Assembly (NCBI GenBank): GCA_022361535.1
Contig: JAKSAU010000462.1
Location: 1 to 7,120, forward strand
Length of the DNA: 7,120 bases
Direction of reading: 5' to 3'
Origin: Desulfobacterales bacterium
GTDB lineage: Bacteria; Desulfobacterota; Desulfobacteria; Desulfobacterales; Desulfobacteraceae
Numbering within the stretch: position 1 is the first letter of the stretch; each line of letters opens with the position of its first letter. The notes under the pieces are model-generated. The model had not been told where the DNA came from. It searched no databases and saw only the letters and a list, made by a program, of their open reading frames with translations. Shown piece by piece: positions 1 through 6,038 of this stretch. Made by a program: the position numbers and the translations under genes.

Positions 1-1538
1 ACTTCAAAAGCAAATGCGAGCCAGTCCCGTATTTCACTGAATTTTAAAACCCGGTCGTTGAGCAGCCTGGATCCGCAGAAAAAGGGATGGGCTTCGCCAT
101 CATACTTGTCTATCATTTTCTGTTGGAAGGCGGCCACTTGCTCATCTGTCATGGGCGTTCCCTTTTTCTGGCTTTTTGCCTGCTCAATGGAAAGCAGAAC
201 ACCGCCTGCGCTTTTGCCGCTCATCACAGAGGTTCTGGCCCGCATGGTGGAGAACAGGAAATGGGGACGATAGGCCCGCCCGCACATGCCGTAGTTCGCT
301 GCTCCATTGTCAGGTCCTATTACCAATTGAATTCTAGGCACCTGAGCACAGGAGACCGCCCTCACCATGTCTGCTCCATATTTTCCGATCCCTGCGTGCT
401 CGGATTCCGATCCGACCATGTATCCGGGTGCTCCCTGGATAAAGAGAAGCGGAATTTTTTCATAGGAGCACCTGACAACCCATTCAGTGACCTTTTTAGC
501 CGCCTCATGGAAAATGATTCCTGCCCCATTGGAGCAGATCACGCCCACAGGCAGCCCTTTGATTCTAATTTTACCGGTCAGGATATTGGACCCTCTGCCC
601 GGGGCAAAATTCTTTTTGGCTTCAATAAAATAGGACCCGTCTGCAATGGCCTGGATGACTTCGTATCCGTTCATTCCCTGGTGGGGGGAAGTTGGCAGAA
701 CATCATATAGACTATCCAAAGGTATTGACGGTTCCTGTTCCTGGTACCGGTGAAGGTGAACAGTCTGGGGTTTGGTCAATGAAAGCAGTTCTCTTACCCG
801 TGTGATGGCTTCGGTTTGGTCTCCGCAAATATGATCGGCACCGCCTGATACGCTTGTATGTACCCTTGCACCGCCTAAATCTTCGGCAGAGATTTCTTCA
901 CCTGTTGCCATTTTTACTAAGGGAGGGCCGCCAAGGAATGAAAAAGACTGGTGGTCAATCATGACTGACTCACAAGCCATGAAGACAATGTATGCACCAC
1001 CGGCTGTATTTCCGCCGGTAGACAGCGTAACCTGGCGCAGCCCTTTGGCAGACATCCTGGCCATGTTGTAAAAGATGGACCCAAAATGCTGATCGTCAGG
1101 GAACACATCCGCCTGCATGGGTAAAAACACCCCGCCGGAGTCTGCAATATAAACACAGTTTAAACCGCAGCGTTCGGCAATTGCCTGGGCACGCATGTGT
1201 TTTTTTAGGGTTATGGGAAAATAGGTGCCGGCCTTCACCCTGGAGTCGTTTGCCATGATCATGGTCCAGTTGCCGTGGATCTTCCCGATACCGGTGACTA
1301 TTCCTGCGCAGGGCACGTCATCCACACCCGGGTAGCCCATACCGAATCCTGCCAGTAAAGACAGTTCGAAAAAAGGGGTGTCCGGATCAATAAGATCGGT
1401 GATTAAATCCCTTACCGGTCTTTTGTTCCGCTTGGCAAGGAGGTCGACTGCAGCCTGTCCCCCGGGCCAGATGGCTTCCTGTTGCCGGGCAAGGAGCGTC
1501 TCTTCTTCGGCAAGCCAGAATGCACGGTTGTCGGTCAT
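1..1538 (-). CDS. Acyl-CoA carboxylase carboxyltransferase (beta) subunit, methylcrotonyl-CoA carboxylase-like, 3' end outside window
   Basis: Carboxyltransferase subunit of a biotin-dependent acyl-CoA carboxylase; it moves carboxylate from biotin to an acyl-CoA in the cytoplasm. 512 residues are readable without a break; the C-terminus lies beyond base 1, and since bacterial relatives run to roughly 530 residues little is missing. Visible family motifs: SGGVFLP (about 134-140), VFPDDQHFGSIFYN (145-158), NTAGGAY (177-183), FLGGPPLVKMATGEEISAEDLGG (201-223, crotonase-like CoA-binding core), and ANYGMCGRAY (414-423). The start ATG lies 4 nt after the hydratase stop and has an AGGGAG ribosome site inside the end of that gene, implying translational coupling. 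The biotin carboxylase and biotin carrier are not in the window and probably lie further left. The set resembles 3-methylcrotonyl-CoA carboxylase, but several signature positions differ (GGNTAGG, FLGGPP, GAPGYMVG where I would expect GSCTAGG, FLAGPP, NITGFMVG), so the substrate is not certain. Glutaconyl-CoA decarboxylase alpha does not match. Confidence 0.92.
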   Translation of the reverse strand, partial: MTDNRAFWLAEEETLLARQQEAIWPGGQAAVDLLAKRNKRPVRDLITDLIDPDTPFFELSLLAGFGMGYPGVDDVPCAGIVTGIGKIHGNWTMIMANDSRVKAGTYFPITLKKHMRAQAIAERCGLNCVYIADSGGVFLPMQADVFPDDQHFGSIFYNMARMSAKGLRQVTLSTGGNTAGGAYIVFMACESVMIDHQSFSFLGGPPLVKMATGEEISAEDLGGARVHTSVSGGADHICGDQTEAITRVRELLSLTKPQTVHLHRYQEQEPSIPLDSLYDVLPTSPHQGMNGYEVIQAIADGSYFIEAKKNFAPGRGSNILTGKIRIKGLPVGVICSNGAGIIFHEAAKKVTEWVVRCSYEKIPLLFIQGAPGYMVGSESEHAGIGKYGADMVRAVSCAQVPRIQLVIGPDNGAANYGMCGRAYRPHFLFSTMRARTSVMSGKSAGGVLLSIEQAKSQKKGTPMTDEQVAAFQQKMIDKYDGEAHPFFCGSRLLNDRVLKFSEIRDWLAFAFE

Positions 1539-1542
1539 GGTC

Positions 1543-2328
1543 TTATCTCCCTTTATATACAGGTTTACGTTTTTCCCTGAAAGCGGTCAGTCCCTCAATA
1601 CGGTCTTCTGTGGGAATCGTGACCCTATAGGCATTGGATTCAATGGCAAGGCCTGTGGCAAGGTCTGTTTCAATGCCTTTGTCAATGGCGTATTTGGCCA
1701 TTTCTACGGCTATAGGGCCTGTCTCGGCAATCTGTGCTGCCATGTCAAGGCAGGCGTCCATGAGTTTTTCCGGGGCTGCCACCTGGTTGACCAGTCCGAT
1801 ATCCAGGCTTTCGGCGGCATCAACACGCCGGCCCGTAAAGATCAGTTCCTTTGCTTTGGCCACACCTATAATCCGGGGCAGGCGCTGGGTACCTCCACCC
1901 CCGGGGATAATGGCAAGGCGCGTTTCAGTCAGGCCCATAGAGGCTGTCTGCGACGCAATCCTGATATCAGAGGCCAGTGCCAGCTCGGTCCCCCCGCCAA
2001 GTGCCACCCCATTGACTGCGGCAATTACCGGGATAGGCAGATTCTGGATGGAGGTGAGCAGATTGCGTATGGTTAAAATGAATTTTTTAACCTCATCCTG
2101 GGTCAGTGTTGCCCTTTCTTTGAGATCAGCCCCGGCACAAAAGGCTTTTTCTCCGGCACCGGTCAGGATAACACACCGGATATCGCTGCGGTATTGAAGT
2201 GCCTCTATTTGATCCCGGACTGCCAAAAGAAGATCAAAATTCAGGCAGTTCATTACCTTGGGCCGGTTCAGGGTCAGCACGGCAGCGTTGTTTTTTTCTT
2301 CAACAATTAAAAGGGGAGCATCAGTCAT
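1543..2328 (-). CDS. Enoyl-CoA hydratase/isomerase family protein, methylglutaconyl-CoA hydratase (AUH)-like
   Basis: Crotonase-fold hydratase that adds water across the double bond of an enoyl-CoA; in a leucine-type pathway it would act on 3-methylglutaconyl-CoA, the carboxylase product. 261 residues, normal for the family. Both catalytic glutamates are in place: Glu115 in GGGTELALASDIRIA and Glu135 in ETRLAIIPGGGGTQRLPR. Oxyanion-hole motifs are AGADLKE (about 65-71) and GVALGGG (107-113). The string ETRLAIIPGGGGTQRLPR is close to that of AUH proteins, which is why I prefer methylglutaconyl-CoA hydratase over a generic beta-oxidation hydratase. Start: an in-frame ATG at 2364 overlaps the end of the upstream dehydrogenase but has no convincing ribosome site. 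The ATG at 2328 follows AAGGA by 7 nt and gives the usual N-terminus (MTDAPLLIVEE), so I chose it. Middle gene of a three-gene unit: 29 nt after the dehydrogenase stop, 4 nt before the carboxyltransferase start. Confidence 0.9.
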   Translation of the reverse strand: MTDAPLLIVEEKNNAAVLTLNRPKVMNCLNFDLLLAVRDQIEALQYRSDIRCVILTGAGEKAFCAGADLKERATLTQDEVKKFILTIRNLLTSIQNLPIPVIAAVNGVALGGGTELALASDIRIASQTASMGLTETRLAIIPGGGGTQRLPRIIGVAKAKELIFTGRRVDAAESLDIGLVNQVAAPEKLMDACLDMAAQIAETGPIAVEMAKYAIDKGIETDLATGLAIESNAYRVTIPTEDRIEGLTAFREKRKPVYKGR

Positions 2329-2357
2329 TTGTTTTTCCTTATTACTATCCTTATGGA

Positions 2358-3506
2358 TCAGCATCCAATGTATCTTGAGATGACAATGCGCTGGACTTCA
2401 GAGGTGCCTTCCCCGATTTCCAGCAATTTCTGGTCGCGGTAAAACCGTTCTACATTATATTCTTTCATCAGCCCGTACCCGCCGTGGATCTGGACGGCAT
2501 GGTCAACAACACGGCTCATCACTTCTGAACAGTAAAGCTTGCCCATGGCAGCCTCCTTTTCAAAGGGACGATGATTGGACTTAAGCCAGCAGGCTTTGTA
2601 CAGCAGGTTCCTGGCACATTCAATTTCCATGGCACAGTCAGCAAGCTTAAACGCCACCGCCTGGAATTTTGAAATGGGCTGTCCAAACTGCTCCCGCTCT
2701 TTAGCATATTTTAAGGCCAGGTCATAGGCCCCTTGAGCCCCGCCCAACCCCATGGCTCCAATGGACAGCCGCCCACCGTCCAGGGTCGCCAGCATCTGAT
2801 GAAAACCGTCCCCTTTATTACCCAGGATGTTTTCCTTTGGTACCCTGACATTATCAAAGTAAAGTTCAGCAGTATTGGATGAGCGCCACATCATTTTATT
2901 ATGCATTGGCACGGCTTTGAAACCAGGGGTTCCTGCTTCGACCAGGATGCATGAGTATTCGGGTTTGCCATTTTCCCGTTCCCCGGTAATGGCCTGGACA
3001 GTCACGCCCATGGTCATATCGCAGGCTGCATTGGTAATGAATATTTTAGAACCGTTTATTACCCATTCGTCTCCGTCCAGAACTGCGGTGGTCTTGGAAC
3101 CGCCTGCATCTGAACCGGCTGTAGGCTCGGTAAGACCAAATCCCCACAACCCTTCGCCTGCACAGAGTTTGGGCAGGTATTTTTGCTTTTGCTCTTGGGT
3201 CCCAAAATAGAATATCGGGCCGATACCCAATGAATTACCGGCCGCAATGGTGGCGGCCTGTGACCCGTCAATCCTGGCGATCTCTTCTACAGCAATGATA
3301 TAGGAGATGTAGTCCATCGCCTGACCTTCGTATTCTTCGGATACAAACATACCGAACAAGCCGATTTCTCCCATTTTTCGCGTTAGCTCTTCTGAAAATT
3401 CTTCTTTTTCGTCAAGCTCTCCTGCAATGGGGGCGATCTCCTTTGTGGCGAATTTCCTGACTTCTTTACGGATCATTTCCTGTTCTTTGGTTAGGTCAAA
3501 ATCCAC
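2358..3506 (-). CDS. Acyl-CoA dehydrogenase, short/branched-chain type (FAD)
   Basis: FAD-dependent alpha,beta-dehydrogenation of an acyl-CoA, passing electrons to electron-transfer flavoprotein. 382 residues, full length. Domain order: N-terminal helices (1-115), middle beta domain with GFGLTEPTAGSDAGG (122-136) and WVINGSKIFITNA (148-160), MWRSSNTAELYFDNVRVP (206-223), then the C-terminal helical domain with REQFGQPISKFQ (271-282) and QIHGGYG (339-345). The catalytic base is Glu366 in IGEGTSEVQR, the MCAD/SCAD position. The isovaleryl-CoA dehydrogenase position (Glu in LDLER) is Gly245 here (LDGGR). It is therefore not a textbook isovaleryl-CoA dehydrogenase, although its neighbours fit leucine breakdown; short-chain, 2-methyl-branched or isobutyryl-type substrates are alternatives. 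The start is GTG at 3506, preceded by a strong AGGAGG 5 nt away. First gene of the leftward operon, likely driven by the promoter near 3622-3649. Confidence 0.93.
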   Translation of the reverse strand: MDFDLTKEQEMIRKEVRKFATKEIAPIAGELDEKEEFSEELTRKMGEIGLFGMFVSEEYEGQAMDYISYIIAVEEIARIDGSQAATIAAGNSLGIGPIFYFGTQEQKQKYLPKLCAGEGLWGFGLTEPTAGSDAGGSKTTAVLDGDEWVINGSKIFITNAACDMTMGVTVQAITGERENGKPEYSCILVEAGTPGFKAVPMHNKMMWRSSNTAELYFDNVRVPKENILGNKGDGFHQMLATLDGGRLSIGAMGLGGAQGAYDLALKYAKEREQFGQPISKFQAVAFKLADCAMEIECARNLLYKACWLKSNHRPFEKEAAMGKLYCSEVMSRVVDHAVQIHGGYGLMKEYNVERFYRDQKLLEIGEGTSEVQRIVISRYIGC

Positions 3507-3510
3507 CCTG

Positions 3511-3518
3511 TCCTCCTT
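3511..3518 (-). promoter_or_regulatory. Strong ribosome binding site for GTG-started acyl-CoA dehydrogenase
   Basis: On the minus strand the sequence reads AAGGAGGA, and the AGGAGG core lies 5 nt before the GTG at 3506. This near-perfect Shine-Dalgarno sequence decides the start, which has no ATG alternative nearby. Confidence 0.8.
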
Positions 3519-3588
3519 CTTAGGTTAAGGGTAAAAAGATATTTCACAGGTGCAGATTCAGCAGCGCGTGCTCGGAGATTCGGAGAAA

Positions 3589-3606
3589 ACTGATCGAGCG
3601 CTCAGT
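3589..3606. promoter_or_regulatory. 18-bp inverted repeat, candidate TetR-type operator
   Basis: ACTGATCGAGCGCTCAGT is symmetric at 14 of 18 positions (ACTGA-n-CG-nn-CG-n-TCAGT). It lies about 10-25 bp downstream of the predicted leftward transcription start, where a bound repressor would block the acyl-CoA operon. Many TetR-family regulators of fatty-acid and branched-chain acyl-CoA genes use operators of this general build. No such regulator is encoded in the window, so the binding protein is unknown. Confidence 0.5.
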
Positions 3607-3621
3607 CTATTTTTATAAGAG

Positions 3622-3649
3622 TCTATATTTAAAGAAATTAATTTGTCAA
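3622..3649 (-). promoter_or_regulatory. Sigma70-like promoter of the leftward acyl-CoA operon
   Basis: Read on the minus strand there is a perfect -35 TTGACA (3649-3644), a 16-nt AT-rich spacer and a -10 TATAGA (3627-3622). Transcription would begin near 3615, giving a leader of about 110 nt before the GTG at 3506. The position suits the dehydrogenase operon. Confidence 0.55.
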
Positions 3650-3672
3650 ATGGTTTTTTAATGAATTGTAAT
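3643..3672 (+). promoter_or_regulatory. Weak candidate promoter for the XRE-cupin gene
   Basis: TTGTCA (3643-3648), an 18-nt spacer and TGTAAT (3667-3672). The -35 overlaps the leftward -35 in the short symmetric sequence TTTGTCAAA, so RNA polymerase might choose one direction at a time. The -10 has G at its usually invariant second position; CATAAT at 3681-3686 is an alternative -10 with a poor -35. Confidence 0.25.
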
Positions 3673-3728
3673 TCAAGATGCATAATAAGTTGAATAAAGT
3701 GGTGGGAAACTATTAGGCTTTTATCTTG

Positions 3729-3741
3729 AGTGCAAATATTT
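3729..3741 (+). repeat. 13-bp repeat copy 1, candidate XRE-cupin operator
   Basis: AGTGCAAATATTT occurs here, about 104 bp before the XRE-cupin start, and again at 4669-4681 before the desulfidase homologue. Past one mismatch the similarity continues: over 22 bp, 18 positions agree, including a final TGTA in both. The core AAATATTT is itself symmetric. Confidence 0.45.
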
Positions 3742-3844
3742 TATGGTGTACCGAGACGGTTTCAATAGTTCGGGCCGCTTGTATGTTGTTTTTTTAGGTA
3801 TGTTTGGCTGAACCACACAAGACAATGGAAAAAGGTAAAAGTAT

Positions 3845-4393
3845 ATGAATGATTTTTCCGCGTTGGGAGAAAAGCTTAAAAACACTCGAAATAAGATGGG
3901 GCTGAGCCTCAGTGAGGTTTCTTCCATGACAGGAGTGAGCAAAACGATGCTCAGCCAGATAGAGCGTTCTGAATCGATTCCGACATTGGCCACGGTTTGG
4001 AAAATTGCAAATGGCCTGAGAATTAAATTTGAAACCCTGTTGGAATATACAGACAAGCAATATGATGTAAAAAACATCGACAATATGGTCCCACTTACAG
4101 ACAATGAAGACCGTATTCTCCTTTATTGCATTTTTCCATTTTCACCGTTAAGCGGGTTTGAGTTTTTCTACGGTATCCTAAAACCCGGATGCAATTATTC
4201 TGCAGTACACCATAAAAACAGTAATAAAGAATATTTATTGGTTTCCCAGGGCGACATCGACTTGGTCGTCGGAACAAAGACCTATCACCTCAAAGCGGGT
4301 AGTGCCATTGAATTTGATCCAAAAGAAAATCATACATATATAAACAAAGGTGAAATAGACGCAATCGCACATTTCATAGTCAGCTATGAGTAG
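3845..4393 (+). CDS. XRE-family transcriptional regulator with C-terminal cupin domain
   Basis: DNA-binding regulator of the HTH_3 plus Cupin_2 type. 182 residues. Residues about 6-66 form the helix-turn-helix domain (LGEKLKNTRNKMGLSLSEVS, then GVSKTMLSQIERSESIPTL as turn and recognition helix, then a typical WKIANGL helix). Residues about 105-181 form a small beta-barrel cupin. His122, His123 and Glu129 (VHHKNSNKEYLLVSQG) and His163 (ENHTY) lie where cupins bind a metal or small ligand, so it may sense a metabolite or metal complex. AAAGG lies 9 nt before the ATG. It is encoded just upstream of, and in the same direction as, the desulfidase homologue and opine dehydrogenase, the usual place for a local regulator of such a unit. 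The shared 13-bp repeat upstream of both transcription units would fit autoregulation plus control of the operon. The effector is not predictable from sequence. Confidence 0.9.
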   Translation: MNDFSALGEKLKNTRNKMGLSLSEVSSMTGVSKTMLSQIERSESIPTLATVWKIANGLRIKFETLLEYTDKQYDVKNIDNMVPLTDNEDRILLYCIFPFSPLSGFEFFYGILKPGCNYSAVHHKNSNKEYLLVSQGDIDLVVGTKTYHLKAGSAIEFDPKENHTYINKGEIDAIAHFIVSYE

Positions 4394-4492
4394 CGTTTCA
4401 AGGCTGTTTCCTTTATAACGTATGGAAATCCGATTAATTTATTTTTCACATACCTGATATGTCGTGTATTTGAAATGATTTCAGATGTTTTG

Positions 4493-4521
4493 TTGACACT
4501 CGCAGGTTTGTCCGCTATAAC
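4493..4521 (+). promoter_or_regulatory. Near-consensus sigma70 promoter of the desulfidase/opine dehydrogenase operon
   Basis: A perfect -35 TTGACA (4493-4498), a 17-nt spacer and -10 TATAAC (4516-4521). The transcription start is expected near 4528. This is the best promoter in the window, and its -10 is buried in an inverted repeat, as expected for a strong promoter held down by a repressor. Confidence 0.65.
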
Positions 4522-4528
4522 GGATAAA
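4507..4528. promoter_or_regulatory. 22-bp imperfect palindrome over the -10, candidate operator
   Basis: The core TCCGCTATAACGGA (4511-4524) is symmetric at 12 of 14 positions. With the flanking TTT and AAA, 18 of 22 positions are symmetric. It covers the -10 and the start point of the promoter at 4493-4521. A related sequence, TCCGTGATAGCGAA (4582-4595), matches 12 of 14 positions of its reverse complement, with centres 71 bp apart, close to seven helical turns. The regulator could be the adjacent XRE-cupin protein or another factor. Confidence 0.5.
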
Positions 4529-4551
4529 AGGTTGGTTTGCTTTCAGAAAAT

Positions 4552-4610
4552 TTTAGCGTTGGCGTTTTTTTGAGCTTGTCGTCCGTGATAGCGAACATAA
4601 ATACGCTAAA
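4552..4610 (+). other. Possible leader RNA stem
   Basis: TTTAGCGT (4552-4559) is fully complementary to ACGCTAAA (4603-4610), 8 bp closing a 43-nt loop. Inside the loop, TAGCG (4589-4593) could compete for the same right-hand strand CGCTA (4604-4608). Two mutually exclusive pairings in a leader can act as a switch, but the stems are short and may be incidental or part of DNA operator symmetry. Confidence 0.25.
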
Positions 4611-4668
4611 GGGTTTGAGTTGTCGTGGCTGGGTACGTTGCATGTCAACTCTGCAGAGCATGGGTGCC

Positions 4669-4681
4669 AGTGCAAATATTT
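4669..4681 (+). repeat. 13-bp repeat copy 2, candidate XRE-cupin operator
   Basis: AGTGCAAATATTT, identical to 3729-3741, ends 31 bp before the desulfidase homologue start. It lies downstream of the predicted transcription start, so a bound protein would act as a roadblock, or the motif could act in the mRNA. Confidence 0.45.
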
Positions 4682-4712
4682 AACCATGTATAAAGAATTA
4701 AAGGAGTTAATC

Positions 4713-6038
4713 ATGGAGAAAGATGCGTTTGTAAAAGTTATGAAGGACGAACTTATACCGGCATTGGGATGCACCGAACCGGTGGCATTTGCACTTAATG
4801 CTGCAACAGCCCGCAAATATGCACCAGGTGAAATAAAACACATTCACCTGGAAGGATCCGGCCTGATGGTTATTGGCGTTCAGTCGGTGGGCATCCCAAA
4901 TACCGGTGGAAAACGCGGTGGGTTCCTATCGACGGTTCTCGGTATCATCGCAGGTGATGCAGACTTGGACATGGAAGTGCTGAGCAAAGTAACACAAACG
5001 GACGTGAAAAATGCAGAAGAACTTATAGAAGAGTTAGTTGAAGAAGGAAAACTTACCATTGACATGGTAACCCCAGCCCCATCGATTTATCTGAAAACTA
5101 CAGTTGAGACCGACAAGCATACTGCAATCGTAAGTATGTGGAGCGAGCACAATGGTATCAAATACATTGAGCAGGATGGTAAAGTGCTGCTTGGCAACCG
5201 CGAAGAAGAAGCTGCGGCATTCGATACCGAGAAGGCCAACCACGTTGATTCTTCCTTCCTCTCAGTGGAAAGCATATACGATTTTTGTACCAATTGCGAT
5301 ATCAGCGAGCTGGCACATATTAAAACTGCGATTGAACTGACCCGCGGGGTCTGCAAGGACGGAATGGAGACTGGCTACGGTCTTCAGGTCGCCCGTACGC
5401 TTCAAGAACAAATCGACAAAGGGCTCGTTGCAAATGATGAGATTACACACATCCTCAAATGGACTACCGCTGGTTTAGATGCACGTATGGGCGGCAGTGA
5501 CTATACTGCCATGAGCAACACCGGAAGCGGTAACCAGGGTATTATTTGCAGCATGGCGCCTATTGCAGCCGGAGATTTTCGTAACTGCAGTGAGGCTGAA
5601 ATTATGCGCGCGGTTGCGCTGTCTAACTTGATAAATATTTATTTGGACTATCGTTCCAATGAATACGCGCACTTGTCTCCAATGTGTTATTGCTCCGGTG
5701 TGGCGCCTGCCGCAGCAGCCAGCGGTGTTGCCTTTCTGCACGGTGCTTCCAAGCAACAGATTTCCGACACTATACGGACTGTTTTAGGCAATTTGGCAGG
5801 TGTTATCTGCGATGGAGCCAAACCAAGCTGTGCCTTTAGATCCTACACAGGCTTAAGCGGTGCATTGCAGGCAATGCTGATGGCAGAGAAAGGTCTGAGT
5901 TCTAGCAGCATTGAGGGAGTCGTACATGATACCGTGGATGGTACTATTGAGAATATCTACCAGCTTCAAAAAGACTGCATGGCCACTACGGATGAATTCG
6001 TGTTCAAGGTTAAAAGGAAACAAGGAACGCTTTGCTAA
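4713..6038 (+). CDS. L-cysteine desulfidase / CyuA (YhaM, UPF0597) family protein; serine dehydratase alpha-like
   Basis: Predicted cytoplasmic Fe-S lyase. Characterised members (E. coli CyuA, a Methanocaldococcus enzyme) split L-cysteine into pyruvate, ammonia and sulfide using a [4Fe-4S] cluster. 441 residues, full length. Family marks: PALGCTEP at 16-23 with Cys20; TGGKRGG (64-70); SNTGSGNQG (268-276) followed by Cys279; SPMCYCSG (322-329) with Cys325 and Cys327; VICDGAKPSCAFR (364-376) with Cys366 and Cys373. The conserved cysteines are present, so an intact cluster is plausible. The start at 4713 follows AAGGAG by 6 nt. An in-frame ATG at 4686 and a TTG at 4620 lack ribosome sites, and the family begins close to the CTEP motif. 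It follows a dedicated promoter and a local XRE-cupin regulator and precedes an opine dehydrogenase gene by 111 nt. The natural substrate here could be another beta-substituted or hydroxy amino acid; sequence alone cannot decide. Confidence 0.9.
   Translation: MEKDAFVKVMKDELIPALGCTEPVAFALNAATARKYAPGEIKHIHLEGSGLMVIGVQSVGIPNTGGKRGGFLSTVLGIIAGDADLDMEVLSKVTQTDVKNAEELIEELVEEGKLTIDMVTPAPSIYLKTTVETDKHTAIVSMWSEHNGIKYIEQDGKVLLGNREEEAAAFDTEKANHVDSSFLSVESIYDFCTNCDISELAHIKTAIELTRGVCKDGMETGYGLQVARTLQEQIDKGLVANDEITHILKWTTAGLDARMGGSDYTAMSNTGSGNQGIICSMAPIAAGDFRNCSEAEIMRAVALSNLINIYLDYRSNEYAHLSPMCYCSGVAPAAAASGVAFLHGASKQQISDTIRTVLGNLAGVICDGAKPSCAFRSYTGLSGALQAMLMAEKGLSSSSIEGVVHDTVDGTIENIYQLQKDCMATTDEFVFKVKRKQGTLC

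Larger units (their letters stand above)
3507..3844. promoter_or_regulatory. Divergent intergenic control region
   Basis: This 338-bp gene-free stretch separates the leftward acyl-CoA operon from the rightward XRE-cupin gene. It holds the leftward promoter (3622-3649), an 18-bp inverted repeat (3589-3606), a weak rightward promoter candidate (3643-3672), one copy of a 13-bp repeat (3729-3741) shared with the desulfidase leader, and a short ACCG-AGA-CGGT inverted repeat at 3750-3760. A short tandem repeat, TCGGAGA, occurs twice around 3572-3587. The part from about 3607 rightwards is AT-rich. No convincing protein gene is present: the only reading frames are a few codons long. Confidence 0.7.
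4394..4712 (+). promoter_or_regulatory. Long regulatory and leader region upstream of the desulfidase homologue
   Basis: This 319-bp region has no protein gene that I can support. From left to right it holds an AT-rich stretch with no clear terminator for the regulator gene, a strong promoter (4493-4521) with a palindrome on its -10 (4507-4528), and a T7 run (4565-4571) with no hairpin before it. Next come a possible stem (4552-4559 with 4603-4610), a degenerate second copy of the palindrome (4582-4595), the perfect 10-bp palindrome CTCTGCAGAG (4649-4658), and the second 13-bp repeat (4669-4681). The predicted untranslated leader is about 185 nt, long for a simple promoter. I do not recognise it as a known riboswitch class. 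Confidence 0.6.

Noticed and set aside
87..710. Open frame of 207 codons on the plus strand
   Set aside because: It is antisense to the carboxyltransferase, whose minus-strand frame shows continuous family motifs; the plus-strand product has no recognisable domain or ribosome site.
1..1538. Glutaconyl-CoA decarboxylase alpha subunit as the identity of the carboxyltransferase
   Set aside because: The segments that I recall from that protein do not match, whereas MCC-beta landmarks such as VFPDDQHFGSIFYN, PPLVKMATGEEISAEDLGG and NYGMCGRAY do.
1378..2197. Long plus-strand open frames opposite the carboxyltransferase start and the hydratase
   Set aside because: They are mirror frames of well-conserved minus-strand genes, rich in Cys, Arg and Gly, with no domain.
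2329..2364. Twelve-residue N-terminal extension of the hydratase from the ATG at 2364
   Set aside because: It has no ribosome site and overlaps the dehydrogenase stop, while the ATG at 2328 has AAGGA and matches the usual family start.
3825..3848. Seven-codon frame (MEKGKSI) whose stop overlaps the XRE-cupin start as ATGA
   Set aside because: The arrangement could give translational coupling, but the frame has no ribosome site of its own and is too short to separate from chance.
4394..4425. AAGG-CCTT hairpin after the regulator gene as a terminator
   Set aside because: The stem is only 4 bp and is not followed by a T-run.
4551..4571. T7 run as an intrinsic terminator or attenuator in the leader
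   Set aside because: No GC-rich hairpin directly precedes it; the only complementary segment (CGCTATAA at 4513-4520) lies upstream of the predicted transcription start.
4620..4712. N-terminal extension of the desulfidase homologue from TTG 4620 or ATG 4686
   Set aside because: No ribosome site fits either start; AAGGAG 6 nt before 4713 and the family's short N-terminus before CTEP decide for 4713.
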